From positions 9,161,852 through 9,225,851 of the forward strand of contig OX637350.1 of the NCBI GenBank assembly GCA_951799405.1: 64,000 nucleotides of DNA, read 5' to 3'. The position numbers and the translations under genes were made by a program. Below, in pieces: positions 20,350 through 32,120 of the stretch; position 1 is the first letter of the stretch, and each line of letters starts with the position of its first letter. The stretch is from Agapetus fuscipes (lineage: Eukaryota > Arthropoda > Insecta > Trichoptera > Glossosomatidae). The notes under the pieces are model-generated. The model worked only from the letters and a program-made list of their open reading frames with translations, ran no database searches and had not been told where the DNA came from.

Positions 20350-21300
20350 AACAAAGTAGAAACACATAATATGCGGATGTACCAGCTACCTCTATCGGAA
20401 TGATGACTGGATAAAAGGACAAGGTATGAGATGTGAATTGATAAAAAATGTGACCTTTTTCCTTGATTAAATGAAAGGCGCTCTAAGAAACAGACCAAAG
20501 AAGATGGACAGTGTGAACGTAGATGCAGTCAAAGTAAACACGTGTAGCTATAAAGCGAATAAGATGGACAGGTGAGAGTGGAAGAGAATCCTTAAATCAA
20601 ACAAGGCCCATTCAGGGCTGTCAAACTCATGATGATGGCGATACAATTCGAACAAGAGGTGGATTGAGCAATGAGCATGTACAAAAAAAAATTCAATGTA
20701 TGAAAAAAAAGATGAGGCAGGTAGGATAAGTTATGAGTTGTGTTTCAATGACAAAATGTATTTAATTCGTGCGCACGTGAGTCTTATAACACACATCCCT
20801 ATGAGATGAAAATACAGGGTATGTGCTACAATAGGAAAAAAAACTTGATGTGTTTCCTTGTCTCATTATTATTCAGAGATGTACAGGTATCAAATGCCGA
20901 TTTATTCAATGTGTGTGATCTTAAACATAAGACACCGCAGAACTTATGTGTGGTCGGAAAATAAGGTACTCCAGTATTCTTGATAGCAGTATGGAGTGCA
21001 TTCAAATCTCAGTCCATTCGAACCCATTTCACGTAGTTCCATGATATGGGTTAGTTTAATAGGTGCTATAAATTTGAAATGAACTTCTAGTATGAATTGA
21101 ATGGATGATATTAAAATGCAAATTCATTCCATTGTTTTATGCGAGCTTGGATTTTTGCTTTCATCGTTGATGGGCACTCCTAAAAAAATAATGTTTCTGT
21201 AAAAATTGAGTCGTTATTTTTTTTACAGTGTGCAAACTTATTATCACTGGTATTCATTGTTGAAATATATTGATGATTGTAAGAAATGTTTGATCGTACC
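20350..21300. other. AT-rich DNA, nothing recognised
   Basis: No frames of interest and no repeat-family match were found. Confidence 0.45.
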
Positions 21301-21395
21301 GTACTATTTATAAGACCTATAATAATAATAATCACAATATTAGAATGACTAATTTTGTGAGCATTGTTTTTGTGTGAATCACACCTCAAGAACCC
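21301..21395 (-). repeat. Family B dispersed repeat
   Basis: On the minus strand CTTGAGGTGTGATTCACACA is followed by AAAACAATGCTCAC and then AATTAGTCATTCTAATATTG and an ATT run. The same order is found at 30850-30915, and diverged at 62515-62600 and 52335-52390. Its class is unknown. Confidence 0.6.
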
Positions 21396-21935
21396 TCTTC
21401 ATGTACTATATTTTTTTCAAAACTATTATAAAGGCAGTTTGTATTCAAATCTGAATAATAATTTGGAAATTAATATACATTATACAACTCATATTATAGA
21501 CTTGTAGCTAAAAGTGACCGAAGTACAATCTACATGGGAATATAAAGATGATTCGGAGAGGGATGGCTGGATATTGTGTGGTAGAAGCATACCACCGAAA
21601 AAGGAAGAAATTGGACAAACAGCGCTGGCAGAAATTGAAAGCAAAGGCTGGGAGCCACATTGAGTTCTTTTTCCAGCATTTATAATTTTACTGTTAGTTC
21701 ATTTTTATTCAAAAGAAAAAGAATACTGGAATGCCCCAGAAAGAGTAGTTCTCGCGTTTTATTCAAGGATAGATGCAGTATAATACACACAAATTATACC
21801 GTATAAAAATATAAGTATACGTACTAATATACTAGAGACTCGTGTGACATCGTCATTCAGTTCTCATAACGTATGCGACTCTTTTATGCAGTCGGAATTC
21901 CCAGCTAATTATATAGCGGCACAATGATATCGTAG
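21396..21935. other. AT-rich DNA, nothing recognised
   Basis: No gene or repeat seen. Confidence 0.45.
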
Positions 21936-22380
21936 ACAAATGCTACGCCGGCTCTCGTAGCGGCCCGGGGCGTGTCCGGCCGGTTAATTATAGGCGGCGT
22001 AGCGCGTGTGTGTGCATGGAATAATCCGCATTGACCTGCGATCCGGCCGGCGTAGAACAAAGGCGGCGTAGAGGCCAGTGCAAGGCCGGCGATGAATAAT
22101 TAATCTGAATTTCATATTCCGAACCCAATGAAGGGGGTGGGAGCAGCGTGGAGATGAGGTGGGAAGCTACGCGGAGGTGAAGTGGGGAGCACCGCGGAAG
22201 TGAAGCGGGTAGCTACGCCAGAGGAGAGGAGAAGTGAAGGCTGCTACGAGTGGGTGAAAGGAAAGGTTGAATAGTGGATAGAGGATAAGAGAGGCAGGGT
22301 GGAAAGCTACGAGAGGAAGAGGGAAGGGAGGGTATCGTGGTGAGGATGGAGGGGAGAGGGTTAATAAGCTCTGAAAATAC
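21936..22380. repeat. GC-rich then purine-rich tract with GGCGTAG/CTACG motif
   Basis: 21936-22100 is CpG-rich and repeats GGCGTAG-like words (for example CGGCGTAGAAC and GGCGGCGTAGAG). 22125-22370 is almost all G and A on the plus strand. It reads as a degenerate array of GTGGGGAGCACCGCGGAAGT-like units separated by AGCTACG. It encodes no long frame. It could be a decayed minisatellite or an island next to an unseen promoter. Confidence 0.6.
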
Positions 22381-22474
22381 AGAATGGTGGTGTTTGGCTA
22401 AGCTTATAATAGATACATACTCTTTGTGTGCAAATACACGCTTTTAGAATATTAATTTGATAGTCAAGATTAAA

Positions 22475-22540
22475 TTCCGGTGCATAGCTCAATTGGTGGT
22501 GTTAATATTCTACGTGGAAGCTTTGATTGAAAGCAGAAGG
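22475..22540 (+). mobile_element. SINE-1 head fragment, decayed
   Basis: TTCCGGTGCATAGCTCAATT keeps the A box. The B box is reduced to CTTTGATTGAAAG. The body is absent. Confidence 0.5.
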
Positions 22541-22654
22541 TATTCTATTTGATTTTCTGTCTCTTTGTCTTGCTGTACTTTTCTTTAAATGTGCATTTAA
22601 TAAACTCCTTCCGTACCGGAAAACATTATTATCTTTGGCACTTTTTTACATATT

Positions 22655-22885
22655 GTTATTCTTCGACATTTTGGCCGTCCGTTGAGCCCACGCTTTGACA
22701 AACTAATGATACCTGGGCTGAAAGTCTCATCACCACGGTCATTCTTACCTACCGAATATTGGTAATATTTTTATGAAGACTAATCGGTTGTTCACTTGCG
22801 GCCATCTTGGGTTGGCAGGTTTTCATACAAATGCATCATTAGTTTGCCAAAACGGGGGCTCAACGGACGACTTAAATGTCTAAAA
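22655..22885 (+). mobile_element. MITE M1, longest copy with outer arms
   Basis: Outer arms CGTCCGTTGAGCCCACG (about 22676) and CGGGGGCTCAACGGACG (up to about 22870) are inverted repeats that continue inward to AAACTAATGAT / ATCATTAGTTT. The shared M1 core (CTGAAAGTCTCATCACCACG to TGGCAGGTTTTCATAC) lies between them. Either this is the complete element or M1 is nested in a larger fold-back. Confidence 0.72.
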
Positions 22886-23790
22886 GTAGCGACGTAAGTT
22901 CTTTGAATGTTTGAGGTCAGCACATCAACAAAAGCTTTCTACGTAGGAACAAGAAAGAATATCACTTGTAGTAAAATTATTATTGTAAGGCTTATACGCG
23001 TATCTTGTGCTTTAAAGGGTATGAGGCAGAGACCGATGGTCACTTAACTTCCTTAGAAATAACCCGGAGAAGACTAATTATTGACAGAAGTTTTTTTTCA
23101 TACTTCTCGGCACTCATACTGATTTGATAACACAAAATTTGTATGATCAAATCCGCATGAGATTTAATCTGAATGCAAAAAAAGTAAACTCGATAACATT
23201 CAGCGAACGCCATGTCAAATTATAAACACAATGAAAATCGATCTACCCTCCGTCAGCGTCGACGCTGAACGTTTCAATCGGGATATATCTGTGCCCAAAA
23301 GTGAAATGAAAATGCGAGATTAATAACGCATGATTGTCGTGTCATCCAATATTTCATTTTTCACCTGGATTACTCAGTACGCTCCGCCATAATCCGAAGC
23401 GATGTCATAGAAAAAATCTTCTTACATTTTCACCGCAAAATTTTGTTGTGATGTTTTCACGGTTTTGACATTCTGATTTGAAGTCATCGGTGTATGGATA
23501 ATTACAAGATGAGCCTTGACAACAATTCAATTCCAGTTATCAATAGTCAAAAAGCAAGCCAATATGTATATCTTAGGTTCATAGTTCCTGCTGCTTTATT
23601 CTTGAAAATGTAACATTGACTTTAAGTTTTATTTTCACTCAAAGAAGTTAATTTCATTTCTCATAGCATTATTTGTGTTAATCGGGTAAGATTTGTTTCT
23701 AAGAGCATTATTAAGGTTTTTTTCTTCTTGAATAAGAAAAACTTTCATTGCGCATATTTCAGAATATCTAATAAGAAAAAAATCATAATT
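22886..23790. other. AT-rich DNA, nothing recognised
   Basis: No gene or repeat family seen. Confidence 0.45.
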
Positions 23791-23875
23791 ATTAATATTT
23801 TTTAGTGTTGATCTGTTAACACAGTGAAAGTCCATTTTTATAAATATTTAAAAATATAAATGTTATCATTATTAC
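23791..23875 (+). mobile_element. Family H leader fragment
   Basis: TTTAGTGTTGATCTGTTAAC, ACAGTGAAAGTCCATTTTTA and AATATTTAAAAATATAAA match the leader at 15.57 and 16.3 kb. No hammerhead-like core follows within the next 100 bp. Confidence 0.55.
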
Positions 23876-25095
23876 TAGTTTTTTTTTCTACATTGCTAGT
23901 ATTTTTTTAAAAGCTTTGCGCGTACTCTTCATTTCTCATCGCACACATATTGATCCCGGTACCCAAGCGATGTTTTGATGGCATGAGCAGAAATATAAGA
24001 ACAACAGTTTTTCAGCTTTTGCAGGCGTAATGCACTTTCAATATCCCCGACTGCAACTAGCGGATGCAAGCGGGCAAAACAAACGAGGGCTCCCCGGCTT
24101 CATTTTTACTGATGCATCGCTCATATATGCTATCAGCAGCGCGCCTTGGGTATCCAGAGCGCACATGGAGCAAATAACAATTATTCCAAAAATATTTTTA
24201 GAGGCCTGCTTCGAGTGGTCAGGAAAATAGAAGTTATTAAATATATACCTATCTACATAACAAAACTTTTTGAATAAATATAAAAGAAAAAAATTCCGTT
24301 GTGATGGTAAGGAAAAAAAACATAAGAGTGACCGAAATCTTCTACAAATGAAAGAAACTGTATTTGTTGATTTTGATTGGTCAATTTTAATAAGTAGTAA
24401 GCTACGATAAACTATGTGCATTTATATACCTACGTTAAGATGCAATGATAATTATTATTGACAAAAGAACCTAGTTTGTAAAAAGTATTTTTTTCTGTGA
24501 AATACTTTTCTTGTCTGTCAGCTGTGCTTTAATAATAGCACCAAAAAGGACAAACGTTTAGTAAATATGATAAATGCTTAATCATTTTTTAACTATACAA
24601 TACACTTAAGAAAAAATAGTTGACAGTAGTCATACTTGAGGTCCCGATACTCTCTACGCAAGTGAGTAAAATAACGACGCAACAAATAGGTACATTCATA
24701 AGTTTTAAATTTAGCTTAATATTGTTTTTTTTACCTTTTTGAAAGTGAGTGCGCACGGTTTTTTTGCTTCTACAGTATCTCCGCCTCTGCTTGTTATACG
24801 CGTACATACACATGTACGCGCGCACATACATGTGGATGGGAAATCTCTGTACCGCGGGGAAATCCAGCGCTCGCTGACATGGCAAACTAAAGTAAGCTTT
24901 TCGCAAATATTACATCAAATGTTATGGCAGCGAGCTGGTTTATGTTCCGCTAAAAACCAATGGTGTATTAGTAATTTATTTTAAAGATAGATATCCTATC
25001 AGCCCACGTAGATGCATCTCTATTTTCCTAAAAGTATTTCCTCAGAAATATTTTTTTCAACCTGTTTTATTTTACGTTTGTACGTCGTAAAGCTT
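23876..25095. other. AT-rich DNA; possible weak frames only
   Basis: A 127-codon minus-strand frame (24038-24421) and a 105-codon frame (24589-24906) show no known motif. A purine-pyrimidine alternating ACATACACATGTACGCGCGC stretch lies near 24805. Confidence 0.4.
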
Positions 25096-25290
25096 AAAAA
25101 AGTGATTATTTGCCAATGCCCCCCCATTTTCAGGGAGAAATGCCAAAAATTATTCATGTTCATTTATGATTTGTGTTTTTGTGTAGTTATATTCCACATG
25201 CGGCATGTGTACGTGTGAACTTATACGTGTCTGCTTATGGGATTTGTTACATTAAAATACATTTATCCATATTTAAAAATCTGACATTGT
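25096..25290 (+). mobile_element. Family A repeat, strongly diverged
   Basis: TTTGCCAATGCCCCCCCATTTTCAGGG, CCACATGCGGCATGTGTACG and ACGTGTCTGCTTATGGG occur in family order. Both edges are blurred. Confidence 0.6.
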
Positions 25291-25851
25291 ATAGATTCTT
25301 AAATGATGAAGTCTAACACGAAATGTCAATCAGTATTCTAAAGTAGTTTAGTATAAGCCCTTTAAATAGTTAATCAGGTTGTGTGTATGGGTGTGACGTT
25401 ATCTTTTATGGGATTATATCCCTGTCAGCGGGACACATGCGTACGAAGTTTTCAATCTCTAGTAATCTAAGCCGATCACGGGTTATCTGTGTGTGAACGC
25501 ACACCCCTATTATAGTGAGATGTAAAACGTAATAACATTATTCTGCTTGCCGAAATTGGGTTGGGAGTATATCCGAAAACTAAAGATTTTCCCATGTTTG
25601 CTGTTATTGTTTTAAAGAAACAGGAATCCTTTCAATGTTTACGTGTTTACAGAAAAGAGTTTTATTTTTATTTAAATGACAGTTCGATCAAATTGAATGC
25701 GTTCAAATGTGTCAGAAATGATCTTCGGGAGCAAGGAAAGCTCTTTTTTATTTATTGATTAATGGTGAAAAAAAAATATGCAAGTCTAAAAACGCATTTT
25801 TTAATCTTTAGTATTTTCTGGTAACTTAAGTTACTTTACTACTTTCGTACG
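25291..25851. other. AT-rich DNA, nothing recognised
   Basis: A 65-codon frame at 25561-25758 is unrecognised. Confidence 0.4.
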
Positions 25852-26075
25852 AACTTATAAGTTGGTATAGGACTGACCACCCATACTGTAATAAATGGTT
25901 CACTTTGCCAATGTGAATTCTGTTTGAGGGAAGGTCGGCAAGAGTTTCAGGGCTTATGCTATTTAAGATTGAGTTTTTCTACAGTTAAGTCCACATATTG
26001 TACACGTGTCTGCCTGTGAGAATGCATGTAATGTGAGCCTTGAGTACAATATATCTTTGCAACTTAGATTAAAGA
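25852..26075 (+). mobile_element. Family A repeat, near full length
   Basis: From GAACTTATAAGTTGGTATAG to TTTGCAACTTAGATTAAAGATT. The CCCCTGTTTCAGGG block is changed to TTCTGTTTGAGGG. Confidence 0.82.
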
Positions 26076-28267
26076 TTATTTTAAGAGTATCGATGAATAC
26101 GCTTATAGTTTGAAGAATATTCTCATGAAAAAAAATGCGTGATTAAAAGAAAAGTAGTTTGAAAAACAGCTATTATAAATATTAATAAATCTACATTACA
26201 CAGGTTACTATAAATAATTGAACAAGTAAAATTTTTAGTGGGTAATATTTTCTTACGAAAAAAACCATTCACTGTAATAAATTGAATTCAATCCCGCAAA
26301 TTACGTAAAGCATTTTTAAGGCGTCTTACTCTGTGCAACATCATAATGTGGAGAGACAATCTTTCGCGGAAAAGGGAATCCTTATCCCCCACTAGGAATC
26401 CCTATCCCGCAGTATCAGGTGATATAGAGATATCCAATCTAAGAGGAGCAAAAGAGTGTACATGAAATGGATATCCTTAGAATCCTTTCCTGGCTACGTA
26501 GCTAACAACGTGCTCCTCTATAAAAAGGTTTATACTGAGCTGAAAGTAAAGGTAATCAAAAGGGTTTTTGCTTTTAAATACCTTTGTTTGCGAAATTTTT
26601 AATATTTTTTTTACAAAAAACGTGCATAAATGATCTTGTGAACGAAAGATAAATCCATATCTAATTGATTAGTAGATTGTACAAAAAAATATCCGGAGTA
26701 GATATGAAGAATATCTAAAAAACGGTTCACTACTAAATGAAAACCCCAAATACAAAACCATGTAAAGATCTAAATGATTAAAAAGTTTAGTAATTTTTTT
26801 ATGTGATATCATAATCTCTGCAATTTTTAGTCTCTAATAACGTCTCAGATATCATGATTTTTCTTCCTCTTTTTGTGTATCTTGAAGTGTACTTTTTTCA
26901 TACAATAATCAAAACAGAAAATATCATGGAAATCTCCAGTAAACGGAAACTACTTCACGTTTAAGAATCAGAAAATATTGAAATCTTTAAAAAACTATCG
27001 TTTTTGCTTCCATACTTCCATACAGTATATTATTTGGTATGAATTAAAACGACAAGTATATAACTTTAACATCTCCAAGTGGTTTTAAAAGAGAAGGATT
27101 TCCATTTCGCCAAAAAATTCTCGCAATATCTGGCATAATACGTTTCCAGTTATAATGACCGGGGAGAAGAGTGAAGAAGGAACAATACCGCTATGGAAGC
27201 AATTCAATTTAGAGACTACATTGTAAGGAAAAACATGTTACAAAAAGCCCCGAACCTGCGCGATCCCATTCACCTGGGATTTGGTGCAATTTGAAAAGGA
27301 TTTAATCAAAGTACGACCAAATATGTGGAAAAACATAAAAGTCTTCTCGCGGAGTGTGGTATAAAACCAAAGCAATTTGAGACTTTGGTGAGGATATTAT
27401 GGTCTGCGTATTTATAGAGTTGTTCCAAAAAATAATGACTTTACTTATAGATACATATTTTTATTCGGTTTAATACGGTAAGCTTACTACTGGTTGTTTT
27501 TTACATGCTCCATATTCTGACGATTTGATCGATGTATTTTGTACACTTTTATTTATTTGCGGCAATCGAAGATCAACCGATAAAATTTCCAAATAAAGTA
27601 AATTGAACGCGGTTGCAGTTATTTTTACAGATTTTTGGGCTCTCATAAGATCTCAATATAACTGTTTTTCTCATACAAAAGTTTGTTAATTATTTTCGTT
27701 TTCCACAAAAAAAAGTGCCAAGGATTGATAAATTATATAATAAACTCACTTAAAAGTCATAAAAGAATACTATGAAATACACAAACAGAAAGAATATTAA
27801 AAGAATAAATAAAATGTTGCATTGTTAGATTAACAACATACCATTTAAAAGTTTATTTGTAAACTATTTTACCAGCGATTCTAGCACTGCTTTCCACAAC
27901 CATTTAGATTGTTTCTTTTTGGTTGGAATGCGAGTCGACTTTACTTCAGACCCTTTAAAATATCCATCTGGCGTATGCCTCCATATGGAACAGGCTGTAC
28001 AAACTTCCATGGAAAGGTTACGTGTGTACCTACTTGCTGGGCAAAGGTAAAACCACAATAGATTACGCATTTACAGCCCTTTACAAATACCTACTAACTT
28101 TTGCTAATGTAAAGAGATGTATATTCAAATGAGATAAATAATAAATTTTACTTGTAGGTACAAATTTGTGTTGCTTTCCATTATCTCTACATTAGTGAAA
28201 AAAGATTGAAAAAAGATCTACGTAATTTCCTTTTTTGGTCTTTAGATTTTTTGGAAGCCAAGTCATT
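26076..28267. other. AT-rich DNA, nothing recognised
   Basis: CCTTATCCCCCACTAGGAATCC and CCCTATCCCGCAGTATC at 26380-26420 form a small local duplication. The 68-codon minus frame at 27864-28070 is unrecognised. Confidence 0.45.
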
Positions 28268-28611
28268 TGCAACGCAACGCAAACGCAACGCAACTAAGCT
28301 ACACATATAGTGTAACTTCTTGCCGCGTTATCTCCGAAGGAGTCGCATGTGGCGAGTTGAACCTATTTATTTTTACAGGTAAGGGGGCCGGCCTTACGCC
28401 AACCACTTCAGTTGAAGTGGAGGTTTCCCAGCTCCCGAGAGTGCTGGTACTCATTTCTTGTGAAGGCTGAGTAAACCTTGCCGGTATTTTATTTTGGAGT
28501 TTTAAATAAACACCGAAACGGGAAATCATTTCTGACACCCTCGGTGGGATTCGAACCCGAGCTTTCGGCATGGAATGCAAGCACTCTACCACCTGAGCTA
28601 TCGACCGGACT
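28268..28611 (-). mobile_element. SINE-1, full length
   Basis: This is a complete copy with the clearest tail: AACGCAACGCAAACGCAACG on the plus strand, so the SINE ends in GCGTT units. Head, A box and B box are all intact. It is nearly identical to 13258-13591. Confidence 0.9.
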
Positions 28612-28661
28612 TTTTTGTATGTAATTTGTATGTCTTATAAGAATCTAAAATACTAAGCAAA

Positions 28662-28737
28662 AGTCAGCGCGAACTCACACGCGTCTGCTTGTGGGCATGC
28701 ATTAAATGTAAATGTATCTCTGCAACTTGGATTTAAG
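28662..28737 (+). mobile_element. Family A 3' fragment (GATTTA-like tail)
   Basis: GCGCGAACTCACACGCGTCTG to CTGCAACTTGGATTTAAGAC is the 3' third of a unit. Confidence 0.7.
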
Positions 28738-29418
28738 ACGAATGATTCTCGGCAGGATATTTTCTTTTTACGTGTGGAAAAATGTAGGTGTACAAAATGC
28801 CATGATGATCACCAATCTTGGCACCAAAAGAAGAAAAAGAGGAAGGTGGGAAATATAACGCTGGCATTTTCTGGCATGACGCTGCGAAAGAACAAAATTT
28901 CTTCGTAATGCGAGAGACTAGATTCTTACCTTCTTTGGATGTCAGTTTATTTAGGACTATTGATCTGCACCTCAAGTATAAACATGAACATCAAAAACTC
29001 AGGTACAACGTTTTACCGCAGATGTACGGAATCTAAGACGCTCACCAGTGGCGCTGTTTTAGTTTTCATTTTTTTTGGATCAAGGCTACGGCTGGGCTTA
29101 AATATAGTTTAATACTGTTTGTAGGACTCGAGACACACGTTCTCACAGTTGTTTATTCGTTCTTCGAGAAGACGATAATGAAAAAAACATTCACAAAAAA
29201 TACGACGGATTGGTTGTTTTATTCACGACGCACGGTAAACACTCCAACTATATTTTGACAGTAAACACCGTATGAGTTCAAGGAAATCCTTGACAACCTT
29301 TTTTATAATCTTCTCATTCCACCTGTGGCTTTTTGATTTGAAGCATTTCATACAAAGGAGCAGACAGAAATCGAAAAGTTTATTTCATTTATTCCTTAAA
29401 TAAAAAAATCTGATCTGT
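28738..29418. other. AT-rich DNA; possible eroded MITE C
   Basis: CAGTGGCGCTGTTTTAGTTTTCAT with GGCTACGGCTGGGCTTA at about 29045-29100 resembles the right half of MITE C. Frames at 28733-29036 overlap on both strands and are unrecognised. Confidence 0.35.
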
Positions 29419-29679
29419 TCTAAATCTAAATCTAAATCAAAGCTGCAAAGATATGTATCGTTTGAGATTCATATTAAATGCATTCCCACAAGCAGACACG
29501 CATAATTTCGCGCTCACACATGCCGCATGTGGACCTACAATATAAAAAACACAATCTCAAATGAACATAAAAACTGCAACTCTTACCGAACTTCCCTGAA
29601 ACAGGGGTGACATTGGCAAAGTGAACCATTTTTTACAGTATGGGTGGTAAACCTCATACCAACCTATCAGTCAAGGAAG
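29419..29679 (-). mobile_element. Family A repeat, full length (GATTTA type)
   Basis: It runs from CTAAATCTAAATCTAAATC to CCTATCAGTCAAGGAA. Diagnostic internal words are ACACGCATAATTTCGCGCTC and GCATGTGGACCTACAATAT, which recur in other AAATCT-tailed copies. Confidence 0.88.
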
Positions 29680-30849
29680 TGTTCACTTTTCAAAAGAACT
29701 ACGCAGAAACTGAAATTACCTTCGGACCACAAATGTTTACAGAATTGAAGTTTATATTTTCAAAAATAAAAACCTATTCATATCTATTTTGCATTCAATC
29801 GCATTTTTTGAGAAAAACGAATATGTTTTTCTGTAACATTTTTATAGTGAATTTTTTTTAAAGTTGTCGTTTAACAATATTGAAATTACGATGTTACTTC
29901 TCACATATGTACGTTTATTCACGTGTTTGTCTCGTATTTTACTGGGCCGTCAAAATTTCATTCCGTCACATTATGGAAATTTCCAGAACGACAGCGCGTC
30001 AGTCCTCCACGGGGAAAGTAATGAAGGTTTTTTCTGAGCAAAAGAGTCAATTACCGACTTGTAAAAATTTCTCAAATTTTATGTGAAAACATGTTTTTCA
30101 TTCAAACGGGAAAATCAATATTTTCCTTTAACAGATATGAAGTTATAAATGTGTAAAAATAAAAAAATGAATATTTATGTATAAAGTGAAATCGGAATAA
30201 TTTATTAATACTATCAAATAGAGTTTTGAAAGGAAATAATTTTTGAAAACTTGCTTTAATTCTGTTTTATGGGAAAAGGTAATTTACGCTAAAAAAATTG
30301 AACGAGTGCCCAAGGTTGAATTGTATCAAAAACACACTTCTCGCGGGATCAAAGGCACAGAGTAAAAAAACATTTATTTTTAGGATGATGCTTTTTAGAA
30401 TATAAGCGCCTTTTTATACGGATTTATTATTTAACTACATTTCCACCTTTGAAAGTAGACTTATCGAGAATATTTTTGTAAAAAGAACTGATGTTTTTTT
30501 TTTTAAATCAAACAATCAGATAATTTTTAATTTACTTATCGAACATAATATATGTTATCATAATACAGAAATACAAGCTCATGAAAATCATTCTGTTTGA
30601 AAGATCATCGTAATATTTTTTCTTTGAATATAACAGCTAAAATATAAACAACTTCATTGCCTATTTAAAGGTTTGTTTTTTGAGTTTCTCAATTTCGTAC
30701 CGATTTTCAATCTTAGTATGTACTAATAAATGTATAAATTTATAGCAATTATACAACCGTAAATGTATACAATCATGTAATCTTAGTTTGAACAAATGTT
30801 TTTTTACGTTAACCTTAACGTACAATTAGAAAATATCTAAGCCTTAATA
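29680..30849. other. AT-rich DNA, nothing recognised
   Basis: The frames at 29640-29861 and 29880-30086 are not known proteins. Confidence 0.45.
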
Positions 30850-30915
30850 GAGCTGTTGAGGTGTGATTCATACAAAAACAGCGCTCACCAAATAAATCAT
30901 CCTAATTTATTTATT
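30850..30915 (+). repeat. Family B dispersed repeat
   Basis: CTGTTGAGGTGTGATTCATA, CAAAAACAGCGCTCACC and AAATCATCCTAATTT match the family B order seen at 21301-21395. Confidence 0.6.
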
Positions 30916-31818
30916 GTGAGCTATCGTAAAAGTCTATTCAAAACAAACTTATTTATTTTTTATTTTCTGTACATAGAAACAATTAGCAATAAGAGTATTT
31001 TTCCTTGCCTCTCAAGACTTCGAAATACTTATTTCCAGCTAGGCCTCTAGTTTATTCTACGAATACTTGAACTTCACAGGTTAGTGCTTGAATCTCACTA
31101 TGGCTTAGTAGCCGTGTTCACGTTCCTAGAAGACTTAATTGAAACGATCTCCTCATACCCCGATAAAGCCAAAGCCTCGGATGGGGTGTGAATTTATGGC
31201 ACCCCCTCCCACACCTCCTCCCACCCCCCCTCCCTACCTCCTGTTTTCCCCTCCTACAGACCTTTGGGAACAACACACCTCGGGCTTATTTGACCGATTT
31301 ATTCGTTACGCTCTACAAACACTGAGATTTGGACAAATTTGTTTGTACGGAATTATTTGAACGGAAAATGCGTACGTTTCAATCGCGTTTTACGGCCAGG
31401 TAAACATGCGTCATGAACTTCTGGGTTTGAGGAGCACTCGTTGCTGTGTACGGAAATAATCATGTAATGTCGTTCACGCGTACAAAGTTCTCAAACTTGT
31501 GACATATGTACATATATAGACGTGTGTTTATAGTAACGCAAACATACATGTGCTAATAGCAATCCTCATCAAAAATATTTACGTATCTAATCAAATTTAA
31601 CCTACTTATTATACACATTTTATATTGAAAATGCAAGCTATTTCATGTAAAAAGGACAACAGAAGTTTTGACTAGTGAAAAAAAAAGAAAAATGTAAAGG
31701 TGTCCCTCGATTACTAAATACAGTCTCTAAATCCCTGACAAGGGTGAGAAAATGTTACAATAAATAGGTTTGAGCAATAAAAATAAGGAATTATATCATT
31801 TAATTAAGTATCACAACG
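30916..31818. other. AT-rich DNA apart from a C-rich block
   Basis: The 73-codon frame at 31139-31360 owes its proline run to the C-rich block and is probably not coding. Confidence 0.4.
31196..31256. repeat. C-rich tract (G4 potential on the minus strand)
   Basis: Runs of C include CCCACCCCCCCTCCC at 31220-31234, which contains four C-triplets with one-base gaps. The minus strand could form a G-quadruplex. Confidence 0.6.
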
Positions 31819-32120
31819 AAACTGTATATATATTGCAATTTCTTACGGCGTTGCCTTGAAGAAGTTGCATGTGGCCTTTGAAAACAATTTATTTTCATAT
31901 ATTAACGGGCTGGCTTAACGTTTACCACTTCAATTGAAGTGGGAATTTCCCAGCTTCCGAGGAGGCTGGATCTCAGTTCTTGTGAAGGCTGACTAAACAT
32001 TGCCATTGAGAATTTAGATTTTGGATTTGAAATAAACACCGAAACGAGAAATCGTTTAAGCGACCCTTGGTGGAGATCGAACCTTAGCCCTCTGGCATGA
32101 AAAGCAATTATCATTACATC
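31819..32120 (-). mobile_element. SINE-1, old copy
   Basis: AATTTCTTACGGCGTTGCC, CCACTTCAATTGAAGTGGGA, TTGTGAAGGCTGACTAAAC and GAAATAAACACCGAAACG are in order. The A and B boxes are decayed and the GCGTT tail is lost. Confidence 0.78.

Noticed and set aside
23791..23875. Further hammerhead-like motif after this leader
   Set aside because: No CUGA-type core or GAAA with pairing stems was found in the next 100 bp on either strand.
24038..24421. 127-codon minus-strand frame as a gene
   Set aside because: No recognisable motif, low-complexity composition, and an overlapping frame on the other strand.
31139..31360. Proline-rich small protein
   Set aside because: The proline run comes from a C-rich tract and there is no supporting context.
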